In this document: in pieces, positions 52,401 through 59,418 of the stretch
Layout of the letters: each line of letters opens with the position of its first letter
How positions within the stretch are numbered: the stretch's first letter is position 1
Virus record (IMG/VR): IMGVR_UViG_3300047089_000244
Coordinates: 1-64,000 of that record
Source: a virus
Length of the DNA stretch: 64,000 nt
Direction: 5' to 3' (one strand)
Notes under the pieces: model-generated
What the model saw: the letters and a program-made list of their open reading frames with translations, nothing else
Database searches by the model: none
Told to the model about the DNA's origin: nothing
Made by a program: the position numbers and the translations under genes

Positions 52401-54915
52401 CAACAGAATATGGAGGACTCTGATTCTGAATGTCCTCCCAAGGATAGTGACGCTGATTATCTGCGACAGGCCACGGCTCTGTATTTTGAAGAGGTCCTTG
52501 ATCGAACTTAACATCAGCCTCTCGCGTCCAGAGAGACTCGTACGGTTCCATATTGTTAGTGCGTGAAGTGGTAGGCATCGTGTTACCAAAGGGGAACAAT
52601 TGTCCCTCTACATGTTTCAGGCGCGGATCAGCCTCAATAAAGGGGGCCGTCTTGTGACCTCCGGTAGCTATGATGCTCCCATCGGGGTCAATCTCAATCC
52701 CGGTATGCCAATCAACATGCTTTGGATCAATGCCTAGAGATTGAACATAATCGGGATGGGATTGAGGGCCAAGGGGATGCTGCAATCCATCCGTGTCGAA
52801 TTGATTTGGGTCATAGGTATTCCAAGTATGAGGCTCGCCACCAATCACGATTCCTCTACCCTTCATACCTGGAGTCCAATTAAGATTATTCTTCGGTGGC
52901 TCTGGCTCACCTATACCCAGGATGTCCTCCATTTCCCCTGAAATCTTCGCTCCCTGATGAACTGGTCCAAAACCAGTCCCCCTCTCAGGTAGAATTAAGC
53001 CCGGATATTGAGTTGATGGATGCAACAAAGCTTGTTGATTGGGTTGTGGACCCTCCATCTGGTATACATATTTCATCATCTTCTCTGATTGATTCTCGTT
53101 TCGTGGCTCATCACGATGAATCATCCATTGCTTGTTGCAGTGAGTGCAAAAAGCATCTTCGCTTATTGGGTCCGCCATGATCTCATTACCGCACTGAGGG
53201 CATTGAAGTCCTATTGGGTTGACAACTGCACTCGTCCACTCGGTCGGGAACACGTCTTTGCCAGGCTGGTCGAGACGCGGGTCCGGTCCCTTCGGCTGCT
53301 CCTGCTCGATCTTCCTCCAGGTGAGTCCCGGCTTGCTTCCTATCGGGCCATTCGGTACCTCGCCCATGGCCTGCTCGTACTGAGGGCGCATGATGTGCTG
53401 GACCTGCTCGGGCGGGTAGCCCTGGCCCACAAGCGCCTGGTGCATCGTCTCGGCGTATGGCGTCTCCAGGCCCTTCTGGATGCGGTTCAGTGTGTGCCAG
53501 CCGAGGTCGCGGATGGGTTCCTTCCAGTAGCCCTGCTGCGCGATCTCCGCTGCGTGCGGTTCGCCGTAGTCCTCCGGGTAGCGGTACTGACCGTAGCCCT
53601 GTTCGAGATGCTCGATGGGGACATGGATCGGGTTGTCGTAGGGTGAGCCACCCTCGTCCGGGACGCCATGGTGCTTCATCCAAGCGTCGAGCATCTTGTT
53701 CGTCTCGTCCATGTGTCCCGGCATGGCATGCGTGAGCCCTTCACCTTTGAGGCGCTGATCCTCTTCTTCGTACTTCATGCCCTCATCGCGTTCAGCGTGG
53801 ATGTTGTGATGGATCTCGTCCCAGTTCACCAGTTCGGGATCGATGAGATTCGGTGTGGTGTCCGACACGTCGGGTCCTCCAAACCAAGCCTCCATGATGT
53901 CTTTGTGCTGCGGACCCTTGTTGGCGACTTCTTCGTAATGGGGATCGGTACGCTCTGCCTCTGGGATTTCATTCCACTCGCGAGCATCCTCTAGCTTGCG
54001 TTTGTTTTCAGGCCCGATGATATGCTTGGTTGTCCAGTCTCGAATCTGCTCAGGGTTCCATCCCTCCTGGGCCATCCGGTCTTGCATTTCTGCGAGATGC
54101 TGATCATTATCGAGTATGAGCTTCGTGTGCCATGTCTCCCAATTGGTCCACCCGTGGTGATCTGCTGTCTTGATAGCGGCAAACATACGTTGCAAAAGAC
54201 TTGGCTGCTGAGGTCCATCGAAAGCATGCATCTCTGATCCACTTGGCTGATGAGGGACCTGAACTGGATTGATGTTATGGTGCATCGATGGAGTTTCGCT
54301 ACCGCAATGATCACATTGCGTGTGGCCATCTACGAATTCGAGCAGGTCGCCATTGCAATGCGGGCAGCGTCCTTGTAGTGTGTTAATAGGCCAATCAATG
54401 GCTGAGAGTAGGACATGACCGTGTGTGTATTCATCACGACCATGTGCCCCCGTATCGTATGGGTCCGTGTGCTCGGTGCCCATGATCGTTCCCTCTGTGA
54501 GTGGAGCACCTGGAATCTGCGGGCGTAGCTCAGCAGGACCCCCGCTCTGTTCAGAAGAGATCCCAGTCGGATCAATGAACGTACCACAGCGGGGGCACTG
54601 GATATCGCTCGTACGCATATGGCAGGTCGGACACTCTAGCTCGTCACCAATAAAGGTCGTCAGGATGGTATGTCCGCCTGGGGGAGCCAGGATACCCTCA
54701 CCATCAGGATTGCCCCCGGCGTCCTTACCAGTTGCCATGTCTACCATGTTGCGTAGTGTACCCTCGCTCTGGACAGGGTTAGGCTGCATACGAAATAGGC
54801 GCTTGCCACCGCAATCGGGACATGCACCACCCTGGATCTCACCACGAGGACTAATCTGAAAGTGATGACCGCAATCTTGGCACTGCGACAGTTCGGGATT
54901 AGAGAAATCAGGCAT
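49420..54915 (-). CDS. Giant virion-type protein with seven zinc ribbons
   Basis: An 1831-residue protein starting at ATG 54915 (MPDFSNPEL). Seven CxxC...CxxC ribbons are visible, three in the first 230 residues (CQDCGHHF/CPDCGG, CPTCHM/CPRCG, CPHCNG/CDHCG), one near 580 (CPQCGN/CTHCNK), and three in the last third (CPNCGG/CPQCG, CPQCGS/CHSCQN, CPRCGH/CFRCGH). Between are a GWTNWETWHTKLI domain near residue 255, seen in other large viruses, a hydrophobic Gly/Ala region (about 985-1085) that could cross a membrane, and Gln/Pro-rich linkers. It sits in the head operon with a late-type promoter. It may be an internal or ejected head protein; no portal signature was found. Confidence 0.6.
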   Translation of the reverse strand: MPDFSNPELSQCQDCGHHFQISPRGEIQGGACPDCGGKRLFRMQPNPVQSEGTLRNMVDMATGKDAGGNPDGEGILAPPGGHTILTTFIGDELECPTCHMRTSDIQCPRCGTFIDPTGISSEQSGGPAELRPQIPGAPLTEGTIMGTEHTDPYDTGAHGRDEYTHGHVLLSAIDWPINTLQGRCPHCNGDLLEFVDGHTQCDHCGSETPSMHHNINPVQVPHQPSGSEMHAFDGPQQPSLLQRMFAAIKTADHHGWTNWETWHTKLILDNDQHLAEMQDRMAQEGWNPEQIRDWTTKHIIGPENKRKLEDAREWNEIPEAERTDPHYEEVANKGPQHKDIMEAWFGGPDVSDTTPNLIDPELVNWDEIHHNIHAERDEGMKYEEEDQRLKGEGLTHAMPGHMDETNKMLDAWMKHHGVPDEGGSPYDNPIHVPIEHLEQGYGQYRYPEDYGEPHAAEIAQQGYWKEPIRDLGWHTLNRIQKGLETPYAETMHQALVGQGYPPEQVQHIMRPQYEQAMGEVPNGPIGSKPGLTWRKIEQEQPKGPDPRLDQPGKDVFPTEWTSAVVNPIGLQCPQCGNEIMADPISEDAFCTHCNKQWMIHRDEPRNENQSEKMMKYVYQMEGPQPNQQALLHPSTQYPGLILPERGTGFGPVHQGAKISGEMEDILGIGEPEPPKNNLNWTPGMKGRGIVIGGEPHTWNTYDPNQFDTDGLQHPLGPQSHPDYVQSLGIDPKHVDWHTGIEIDPDGSIIATGGHKTAPFIEADPRLKHVEGQLFPFGNTMPTTSRTNNMEPYESLWTREADVKFDQGPLQNTEPWPVADNQRHYPWEDIQNQSPPYSVVVQPSDMGLHGAHTNRNSILSFLDAHVNGTPVRGHGGPIITKYGFRSSPDFGKPMVVAVHDPAHLPIAVEAVQHRNGESTGIHDLATKIQSGEIAPPPGIDPHTLQPLPGAIPEQPGPRTTPGIDQATSHIASFWSTLGEAALPVAGLALAPETGGASLALDAGEAGALLGGEAAGAGLAEGAGAAVADGSSTAGGLMSKAMSGAGGVAKAEGVSSLVNQGVGMAGNALGGGQAQQGGSGGGYSGPLQQFTHVLAAFVESDYETPSSVPDIGVKHDDPQDVDQKEFNDQDKSPENPMNPNLQDSGASGEDEVRKDMGKPSQGQFSEESPGIQRMEMLMPLIEKYYHSDESGADDPMLKGLHEMLEAENPGYLNSADAEAAERFMQNKKKPEHVHAGTVHEAIMPPMQQGNLQAQQQALDPTALNPSMQPQAPSSQTPPGGMQQQGHCPNCGGVTQTDGSCPQCGVAAAPQAQPVPGGPSMAPHPQTFAHTDLLASLVDSANHQGPVTPEQIAAVQQYLIQEGRVDEVPNVPLDPGNPEYAKILSEVQGNPMNVPTVTPEEQTQPPAPQPAAPGGMPVPGMAPGESGGQPMQPMSSFLPDFTAADNIAPRCPQCGSATTGIIGDADHHAKCHSCQNVWKLNNVLSDENYGQTSIAKTALRDERQHGGQANEQANPIGVPAAEQEGQQDQGGDEDSSLTWKDSTGAPLKAGQQYQMINPSFSLPDLIRVERVKPDGLDVTLLGTYANDPSQHDPNMLTSSTPISKQDMELQQLSFEPVEQTADDRNNEPPPGSQAPGHAQVPPSGQTTDEQAASEPQMAAQSSVDPDCPRCGHREFTSAMITAEATEHSCFRCGHDWVTEEKDDYSHLGVAQREEWTNPSAEWLHEDGDAEDFSPRRTEMSRAAVQSRNISDIAEKDERLRAVHEHLQNERTARKERVAGKHFTPREQRELIDEDGMARNSDMLDLEGTHYRVRDDYESKTNPERVRDADLFLGI

Positions 54916-54920
54916 CAATC

Positions 54921-54926
54921 TTTATG
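54921..54926 (-). promoter_or_regulatory. Candidate late promoter box CATAAA
   Basis: CATAAA ends five bases before the ATG at 54915. Confidence 0.4.
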
Positions 54927-54987
54927 ACGCCGATGGACGGGGCTATGATGGGCCAAAGACTAAAGGGTAACTTTCTTCTGTGACTAA

Positions 54988-55992
54988 TCAAACCACTGTG
55001 ACGAATCCAAATTCTCCTAAGATTTCTGCCAATTCTTTCGGAGTTACGGTAACTCCCGTAACCGATTTTCGTTTCGACCCCGATTCTTTATCAAATATGC
55101 GAAATGTGCCACCCCCAGAAAGCAAAGTCAACGAAGGAGCACTAAAATCTCCAAGGATGAGAGGGGTTTCGGTTGAAGAGTTAGCTATGTATAGCTTATT
55201 TGATCCTTCCTCATTACGCCCAGCTTCATATCCGATGAAGACGCTGGCGTTCCCTTTGTTTTTTAGTCCGGTACCCCAACCCACGGCAGTGTTGTGTTCG
55301 CTTTTCAATGTTTCTCGAAGGGCGTTCATACCAACAACCGTATTGCGCGATCCTTCTTTATTTTTTTCTAGTGTGTGGACCCCGACACTGGTATTTTCTT
55401 CTGCTTCTTTGTTTCCACTTATTTGTGCTTCAAACCCGATTGCCGTATTAGCTGCGCCGATTTCGTTAGCTATGAGTGCCCTAGCGCCTACGGCAGTATT
55501 TTCATCTCCAATTGTAGTATTCTTCGCTGCTTGAAAGCCAACAGCGGTATTCGTGCCGACGCCGGTGTTTTTTTCTAGTGCTTCTACACCTATTCCCGTG
55601 TTTTCACTACCAGTTTCAGTGGATCGAAGAGCGCGGTAGCCGTAAGCGGTGTTAGAAGTGGAAGTGACCGTTTTCGATAAAGCTTCGTGTCCAGCGACGG
55701 TGTTCTTTTCTTTGGCCGGTTCGGTAACGCCCCCTCCTCCACCGCCTTCTCCTGCTTTTGCTACTAGACTCCACCATTCACCAAGTTCGCTCGGTTTATG
55801 ATTTTTGTTAGTTGCTTTGAGGCTCGCGTATGTGCTGCCACCTTCTTCCGTGGCATCTCCTTTGGCATATGTAGTCGCACTTGACCACGCACCTCGGAAA
55901 TTGAATTCTCCAGTAGGTCCTGTTGCACCCGTTTTACCTTCTTTACCTTCTTGAAACTGAAGTGCCCAAAGGTTACTAGTCGCCGACGCCAT
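54988..55992 (-). CDS. Trimeric-adhesin-like fibre protein (YadA-head repeats)
   Basis: A 334-residue protein. The N-terminus has a short collagen-like stretch (GKEGKTGATGPTGEFNFRG) and a carbohydrate-binding-like segment (WSSATTYAKGDATEEGG). Residues about 105-275 are left-handed beta-roll repeats of about 14-16 residues with NTAxGxxA(L) cores (NTAYGYRALRS, NTGIGVEALEK, NTAVGFQAAKN, NTAVGARALIA, NTAIGFEAQIS, NTSVGVHTLEK, NTVVGMNALRE, NTAVGWGTGLK), like the YadA head. The C-terminus is a small globular domain. It is a trimeric receptor-binding fibre candidate. It is coupled to the gene at 55992. Confidence 0.75.
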   Translation of the reverse strand: MASATSNLWALQFQEGKEGKTGATGPTGEFNFRGAWSSATTYAKGDATEEGGSTYASLKATNKNHKPSELGEWWSLVAKAGEGGGGGGVTEPAKEKNTVAGHEALSKTVTSTSNTAYGYRALRSTETGSENTGIGVEALEKNTGVGTNTAVGFQAAKNTTIGDENTAVGARALIANEIGAANTAIGFEAQISGNKEAEENTSVGVHTLEKNKEGSRNTVVGMNALRETLKSEHNTAVGWGTGLKNKGNASVFIGYEAGRNEEGSNKLYIANSSTETPLILGDFSAPSLTLLSGGGTFRIFDKESGSKRKSVTGVTVTPKELAEILGEFGFVTVV

Positions 55993-56399
55993 TAGACGCG
56001 GCCCTTCTCCTGAGCACGAGCAAAGACACGGAACACTTTCTGTTCAACTTCGCCGTTGGTGTAGACCAATCGAAAGTAAGGCGCGAGGGCAAAGATTTGA
56101 AACCCTTCGTTTTCTTTCGCTTTGAGAGTAATTGTTGTGATAGCATCCCAGTGCGCTTTTTCAATCGCCTTTTCTTCATTTTCATGATTTTGTGGATAGT
56201 CAAAGCTTTGTTGGATTTCAAGTTTGCCTGCTTGATCTGCGTAAACCGAACCTGTAACAAATTCAGCGAAGTCAGTTTGTGTAGGTTGCCCGGTCCAAAC
56301 TTCTTTGGCTTTCAATGGTGGAAAGTTCTGCACGCCGGGATAGCCCTCAGCATTCGTAGAAGGTGCTGCTTCAGTGTCGTAGACGCTATAATGTGCCAT
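55992..56399 (-). CDS. Hypothetical 135-residue beta-rich virion-type protein
   Basis: Starts MAHYSVYDTEAAPSTNAEG. The strands (GKLEIQQSFDYPQNHE, FQIFALAPYFRLVYTNGEV, QKVFRVFARAQ) suggest a beta-sandwich, perhaps a fibre-associated or neck protein. The late-type box CATAAC is five bases before the ATG. It shares a TAATG overlap with the fibre gene. No family is recognised. Confidence 0.55.
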   Translation of the reverse strand: MAHYSVYDTEAAPSTNAEGYPGVQNFPPLKAKEVWTGQPTQTDFAEFVTGSVYADQAGKLEIQQSFDYPQNHENEEKAIEKAHWDAITTITLKAKENEGFQIFALAPYFRLVYTNGEVEQKVFRVFARAQEKGRV

Positions 56400-56404
56400 C
56401 GCTT

Positions 56405-56410
56405 GTTATG
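56405..56410 (-). promoter_or_regulatory. Candidate late promoter box CATAAC
   Basis: CATAAC ends five bases before the ATG at 56399, divergent from the leaderless promoter at 56446. Confidence 0.5.
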
Positions 56411-56445
56411 AGCGAGAAGCAGAAGGTTTGTAAGCGCAACATCGC

Positions 56446-56451
56446 TACACT
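56446..56451 (+). promoter_or_regulatory. -10 promoter box TACACT, leaderless type
   Basis: TACACT ends six bases before the ATG at 56458; no TGN extension and no clear -35. Confidence 0.5.
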
Positions 56452-56457
56452 GGACTC

Positions 56458-56655
56458 ATGGACCGAACTGGATACCTGCCTCGCTTCCATCCTCTGATCT
56501 GTGATCACCAAGGCGTGATGGCTTGGTGGATCTGCGATGGACACGCTGATACAGAACATAGCGAGGCAATGCCCTACATCGATGAACCTTGCGTGGATGA
56601 GGATGAGGCGAGGGAGCTTGCTATACTCCTCAACGAGGAATATGAACAGGAGTAG
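56458..56655 (+). CDS. Hypothetical 65-residue protein
   Basis: Leaderless-type ATG (MDRTGYLPRFHPLICDHQG). Contains WWICDGHADTEHSEAMPYIDE, with histidines and cysteines that could bind a metal, and an acidic helix (EDEARELAILLNEEYEQE). The following gene starts three bases after the stop with an AGGAGT ribosome binding site. Function is unknown. Confidence 0.6.
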   Translation: MDRTGYLPRFHPLICDHQGVMAWWICDGHADTEHSEAMPYIDEPCVDEDEARELAILLNEEYEQE

Positions 56656-56658
56656 AAC

Positions 56659-57051
56659 ATGTCTGTAGTCGTGAAGTACAATTCAAACAACAGCGGCGGT
56701 AGTTGGTGGTTATCCCCTGAAAATTGGGAGGCGCTAGCTGAGGCTGGCTGGAATGTCCATTGGTGTTCACCGGCTGATAATCGGCCATATAGTGCTTACG
56801 ATGAACCCCTCAAGCCATGTCCAAAACAAGAGGGCGCGACCTGGTTAGGCGCTGTTGCTACTTCAGCAGCTAAGGAATTCGATAACCCAAAGGATGCCAT
56901 CCCTGAGTTTGAGCGTGTTACGGGACAAGACGCATCAGATATTGGATGCAACTGCTGTGGTCCTCCGCACGAATTCGAATACAAAGACGAGGATGGCGGG
57001 ATTCATTACGCCTCGGCTCATGTAACAGAAACGAGCATTGGCTTTGCCTAG
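56659..57051 (+). CDS. Hypothetical 130-residue protein
   Basis: Begins MSVVVKYNSNNSGGSWWLS with AGGAGT upstream. Contains WEALAEAGWNVHWC and a cysteine cluster IGCNCCGPPHEFEYKDEDG. The sequence resembles small phage proteins with a WxLxxxDWxALxxAGW pattern, but no function is known. Overlaps the next gene by 14 bases. Confidence 0.6.
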   Translation: MSVVVKYNSNNSGGSWWLSPENWEALAEAGWNVHWCSPADNRPYSAYDEPLKPCPKQEGATWLGAVATSAAKEFDNPKDAIPEFERVTGQDASDIGCNCCGPPHEFEYKDEDGGIHYASAHVTETSIGFA

Positions 57052-57640
57052 GACGGCTCTGATAGCAGTTGATGTTCAGAATGATTATCTGCCCGAGGGG
57101 CCACTTGGCTCCCCCGACAGTGATCGCATTATTGAACCGCTAGTTGAGTACGCGACATTGGCTGCTGATGTCGTGATCTTATCTCGGAATCTACATCCAC
57201 CTGATCATCTATCCTTTAGTGATTCCAAAGCCTTTAGCGCTTCGATGCATCGCCCATGGCCCGCAAACTGCATCAAGGGGACTTCGGGTGCTAGGATTGT
57301 TTCGGATTTAGCGGCTATTGCTGCAAAAGCAGAGAACTATGTAATCACTAAGGGACTCGCCAAAGATCAAGGCGGCTACTCTGCCTTTGAAGGCGGAACA
57401 CTTCGTCCGCTTGAAAGTCTTGAGGATATTCTTCGATACGAGAAGATTACGCATATAGCTATAGGGGGCTACTGGCTTGATCAATGCGTAGCTCAGACAG
57501 CCTTCGATGCTAGTGCTCTTGGTTACTCAACGGCTATCGAGATGACCTGTACTTTGCCATATCCAGAGTTTACGCCTGATTCTCCAGAACGTAAAGAAAC
57601 ATTCGAACGACTTGCACGGGCAGGAGTAATCTGCGTCTAA
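57038..57640 (+). CDS. Isochorismatase-fold hydrolase (nicotinamidase-like)
   Basis: A 200-residue cysteine hydrolase. It starts at TTG 57038, since no ATG lies before the first motif. The triad is visible: Asp12 in AVDVQNDYLP, Lys about 104 in YVITKGLAKDQ, and Cys about 150 in YWLDQCVAQTAFDA; GYSAFEG is also conserved. PncA-type enzymes bind a metal through Asp and His in QDWHP and WPDHC; here the matching positions read RNLHPPDHLSF and RPWPANCIKGT, so two ligands look substituted by Asn. The fold is secure. Nicotinamide is a possible, unproven substrate. Confidence 0.8.
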   Translation: MALPRTALIAVDVQNDYLPEGPLGSPDSDRIIEPLVEYATLAADVVILSRNLHPPDHLSFSDSKAFSASMHRPWPANCIKGTSGARIVSDLAAIAAKAENYVITKGLAKDQGGYSAFEGGTLRPLESLEDILRYEKITHIAIGGYWLDQCVAQTAFDASALGYSTAIEMTCTLPYPEFTPDSPERKETFERLARAGVICV

Positions 57641-57969
57641 TGCCCTCTATAGGTGAGACAAACCCATATGCGATTTCTCTCGTGCTTCATCAACATGACC
57701 GTCTTGGTTGGCGCGTTCACATGACTCCTAATGGGATCGATGGAGGTTATCCCGTTTCGATCAAACAAGCTGAGGAGCTTGCGCGTACAGCGACAGACAT
57801 TATCGATATCGCCGCGACACAAGATGATAGTGTGACGACTCCCTATATGATCGTGCGCAATGGTACGACCGTTCTACGCGACGCTCTGGAGAAAGAGTTA
57901 GCGGACTCCGAGGCCAAGGCTGCTAATATAGCATCTCTACGCCGCTCGCTCGCAGAAATGACTGAGTAA
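57640..57969 (+). CDS. Hypothetical 109-residue protein
   Basis: Starts MPSIGETNPYAISLVLHQH at the TAATG overlap with the hydrolase. Two halves: a beta part (GWRVHMTPNGIDGGYPV) and a coiled-coil-like C-terminus (LRDALEKELADSEAKAANI). No family is recognised. Confidence 0.6.
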   Translation: MPSIGETNPYAISLVLHQHDRLGWRVHMTPNGIDGGYPVSIKQAEELARTATDIIDIAATQDDSVTTPYMIVRNGTTVLRDALEKELADSEAKAANIASLRRSLAEMTE

Positions 57970-58166
57970 TGGATATTTTCAACCCAACAGATACGCCCAA
58001 GGATATTGCCATCTCACGCGCGATCGAACAGGCCGTTGAGATGTTCATTCTTGGGAGCCATACAAGAGCAGATCATTACTTTGACATGGCCGAAGCATTT
58101 GCACAATCGCCTGAGGAGTTATTCGCTCCCACTATTCAATCCAACAAGGAGACACATGTTCTTTGA
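57969..58166 (+). CDS. Hypothetical 65-residue acidic protein
   Basis: ATG 57969 overlaps the TAA of the previous gene (TAATG). Helical (AISRAIEQAVEMFILGSHT), ends NKETHVL. Its 3' end overlaps the start of the next gene by 11 bases and contains that gene's ribosome binding site AAGGAG. Function is unknown. Confidence 0.55.
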   Translation: MDIFNPTDTPKDIAISRAIEQAVEMFILGSHTRADHYFDMAEAFAQSPEELFAPTIQSNKETHVL

Positions 58167-58482
58167 CGTTACGACGCAAGCCTTTGAGATCCAGATTGTC
58201 CCAGTACCGGACGATGAGGGACCTCATGTGATCTTGCAGATGCTTCTCGGTCTCACCATTCCCGGCCCTCAAGGACAGAAAGGCATTCTACCTGCCGGAG
58301 CCATCAAAGTCCCAATCGGTCGTGAGATGGCGATCAACAAGGCCAAGGAATTGCTGGAGATTGCCGAAGCTCTCCCGGAGCCCAAGCCCGAGAGCGATTT
58401 GATCATCGCGGGCAACATGGATCAAGCAAAGCAGGTTGCCGACATAGACGACGCTATACGTAGCGGGACCATCCCCGAGTAG
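58156..58482 (+). CDS. Hypothetical 108-residue protein
   Basis: ATG 58156 (MFFDVTTQAFEIQIVPVPD) is set by AAGGAG five bases upstream; the longer open frame upstream is only a shadow. A beta core with PRANVHIVLQ-like character (GPHVILQMLLGLTIPGPQG, then AGAIKVPIGREMAINKAKE) is followed by an acidic tail. No family is recognised. Confidence 0.55.
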   Translation: MFFDVTTQAFEIQIVPVPDDEGPHVILQMLLGLTIPGPQGQKGILPAGAIKVPIGREMAINKAKELLEIAEALPEPKPESDLIIAGNMDQAKQVADIDDAIRSGTIPE

Positions 58483-58483
58483 C

Positions 58484-59089
58484 ATGGCTGTCCTCTCAGA
58501 CCGTGACATTCGACGGAGGCTCCGGGAGCACAAGCCCGGAGTCTTCGTTACTCACGATGGGTATCCTCGCGATCTCGGCATCTCGCCTTGCGAGGATCAT
58601 CAGATCCAGCCAGCCAGCATCGATTTGACGTTAGCCGACGAATGGCGCATATATCCAGGGTCAGGTGATTGGATACCTCCGCTAGACATACCGATCGATA
58701 TGGATGCCGCCAAGAGTATCGAGACGGAGAAGATCATCGCGGATGAGTTTCTGCTTCGCCCGCATCAGTTACTCTTATGCTCGACACAGGAGTACGTGGA
58801 CATCCCGTACGACATCCAAGCTCAAGTGCATGGCAAGTCTTCGCTTGGTCGGCTTGGACTTCTTGTCCACGTCACGGCCGGGTTCATCGATCCAGGCTTC
58901 AAAGGGAAAATCACCTTGGAGATGTACAACCTGAACAACAGGTCTATCCTCTTGCGCGCGGGCAAATCAATCTGTCAGCTATCGATGACCCAACTTACGC
59001 ATCCCGCCGAGTTCCCGTACGGTCATGAGAAACTCAACTCGAAGTACCAGGACCAGCGCGAAGTGGTCGGCTCGCGTTACGATGGATGA
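58484..59089 (+). CDS. dcd: dCTP deaminase (Dcd/DUT family)
   Basis: A 201-residue trimeric nucleotide hydrolase of the dUTPase fold. Conserved blocks are LSDRDIRRRL at the N-terminus, IQPASIDLTL (about 41-50), VHGKSSLGRLGL (phosphate loop, about 112-123), and VTAGFIDPGFKGKITLEMYN with the catalytic Glu (about 127-146); the C-terminus KYQDQREVVGSRYDG closes the active site. The GxSSLGRLGL form is typical of Dcd rather than dUTPase; mono- versus bifunctional activity cannot be settled here. It supplies dUMP for dTMP synthesis. Confidence 0.92.
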   Translation: MAVLSDRDIRRRLREHKPGVFVTHDGYPRDLGISPCEDHQIQPASIDLTLADEWRIYPGSGDWIPPLDIPIDMDAAKSIETEKIIADEFLLRPHQLLLCSTQEYVDIPYDIQAQVHGKSSLGRLGLLVHVTAGFIDPGFKGKITLEMYNLNNRSILLRAGKSICQLSMTQLTHPAEFPYGHEKLNSKYQDQREVVGSRYDG

Positions 59090-59091
59090 TC

Positions 59092-59100
59092 TGATACACT
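59092..59100 (+). promoter_or_regulatory. Extended -10 promoter, leaderless type
   Basis: TGATACACT ends six bases before the ATG at 59107. Confidence 0.6.
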
Positions 59101-59106
59101 CGCGGT

Positions 59107-59388
59107 ATGATCCTTGAGATCGAATACGAGCAGGCTCTTCAAGGGATCGGTCCGACCCTAGAAGCGGTCGCACATGAACGCGAAAAGCAACTGAAAAAGT
59201 GGGGTACCCAGGACCACGATCCCAAGATGTGGCTGGCTATACTCGGTGAGGAGTACGGCGAGGTCTGCAAGGAGGTTGCGGAGACCCACGTCAAAGACTT
59301 CGACCGTGACGCATACCGTAAAGAGTGTCTACATACGGCTGCCGTGGCTCTGGCTATGGTCCAGTGCATTGACGACGGGATCGCTTGA
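59107..59388 (+). CDS. MazG-like NTP pyrophosphohydrolase
   Basis: A 93-residue all-alpha protein with the signature HEREKQLKKWGTQDHDPKMW, then LGEEYGEVCKEV (the ExxE metal motif) and YRKECLHTAAVALAMVQC. This matches a group of phage MazG-like enzymes thought to hydrolyse NTPs or alarmone-related nucleotides. The gene has its own leaderless-type promoter and ends where the promoter of the non-coding RNA begins. Confidence 0.78.
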   Translation: MILEIEYEQALQGIGPTLEAVAHEREKQLKKWGTQDHDPKMWLAILGEEYGEVCKEVAETHVKDFDRDAYRKECLHTAAVALAMVQCIDDGIA

Positions 59389-59413
59389 CTTTGCTTCTAG
59401 TATGCTCTATACT
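59385..59413 (+). promoter_or_regulatory. Promoter TTGACT / TATACT of the non-coding RNA
   Basis: TTGACT at 59385-59390, 17-base spacer, TATACT at 59408-59413. This is the best sigma-70-type promoter in the window. The predicted start is about 59419-59421. Confidence 0.75.
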
Positions 59414-59418
59414 ATGCG

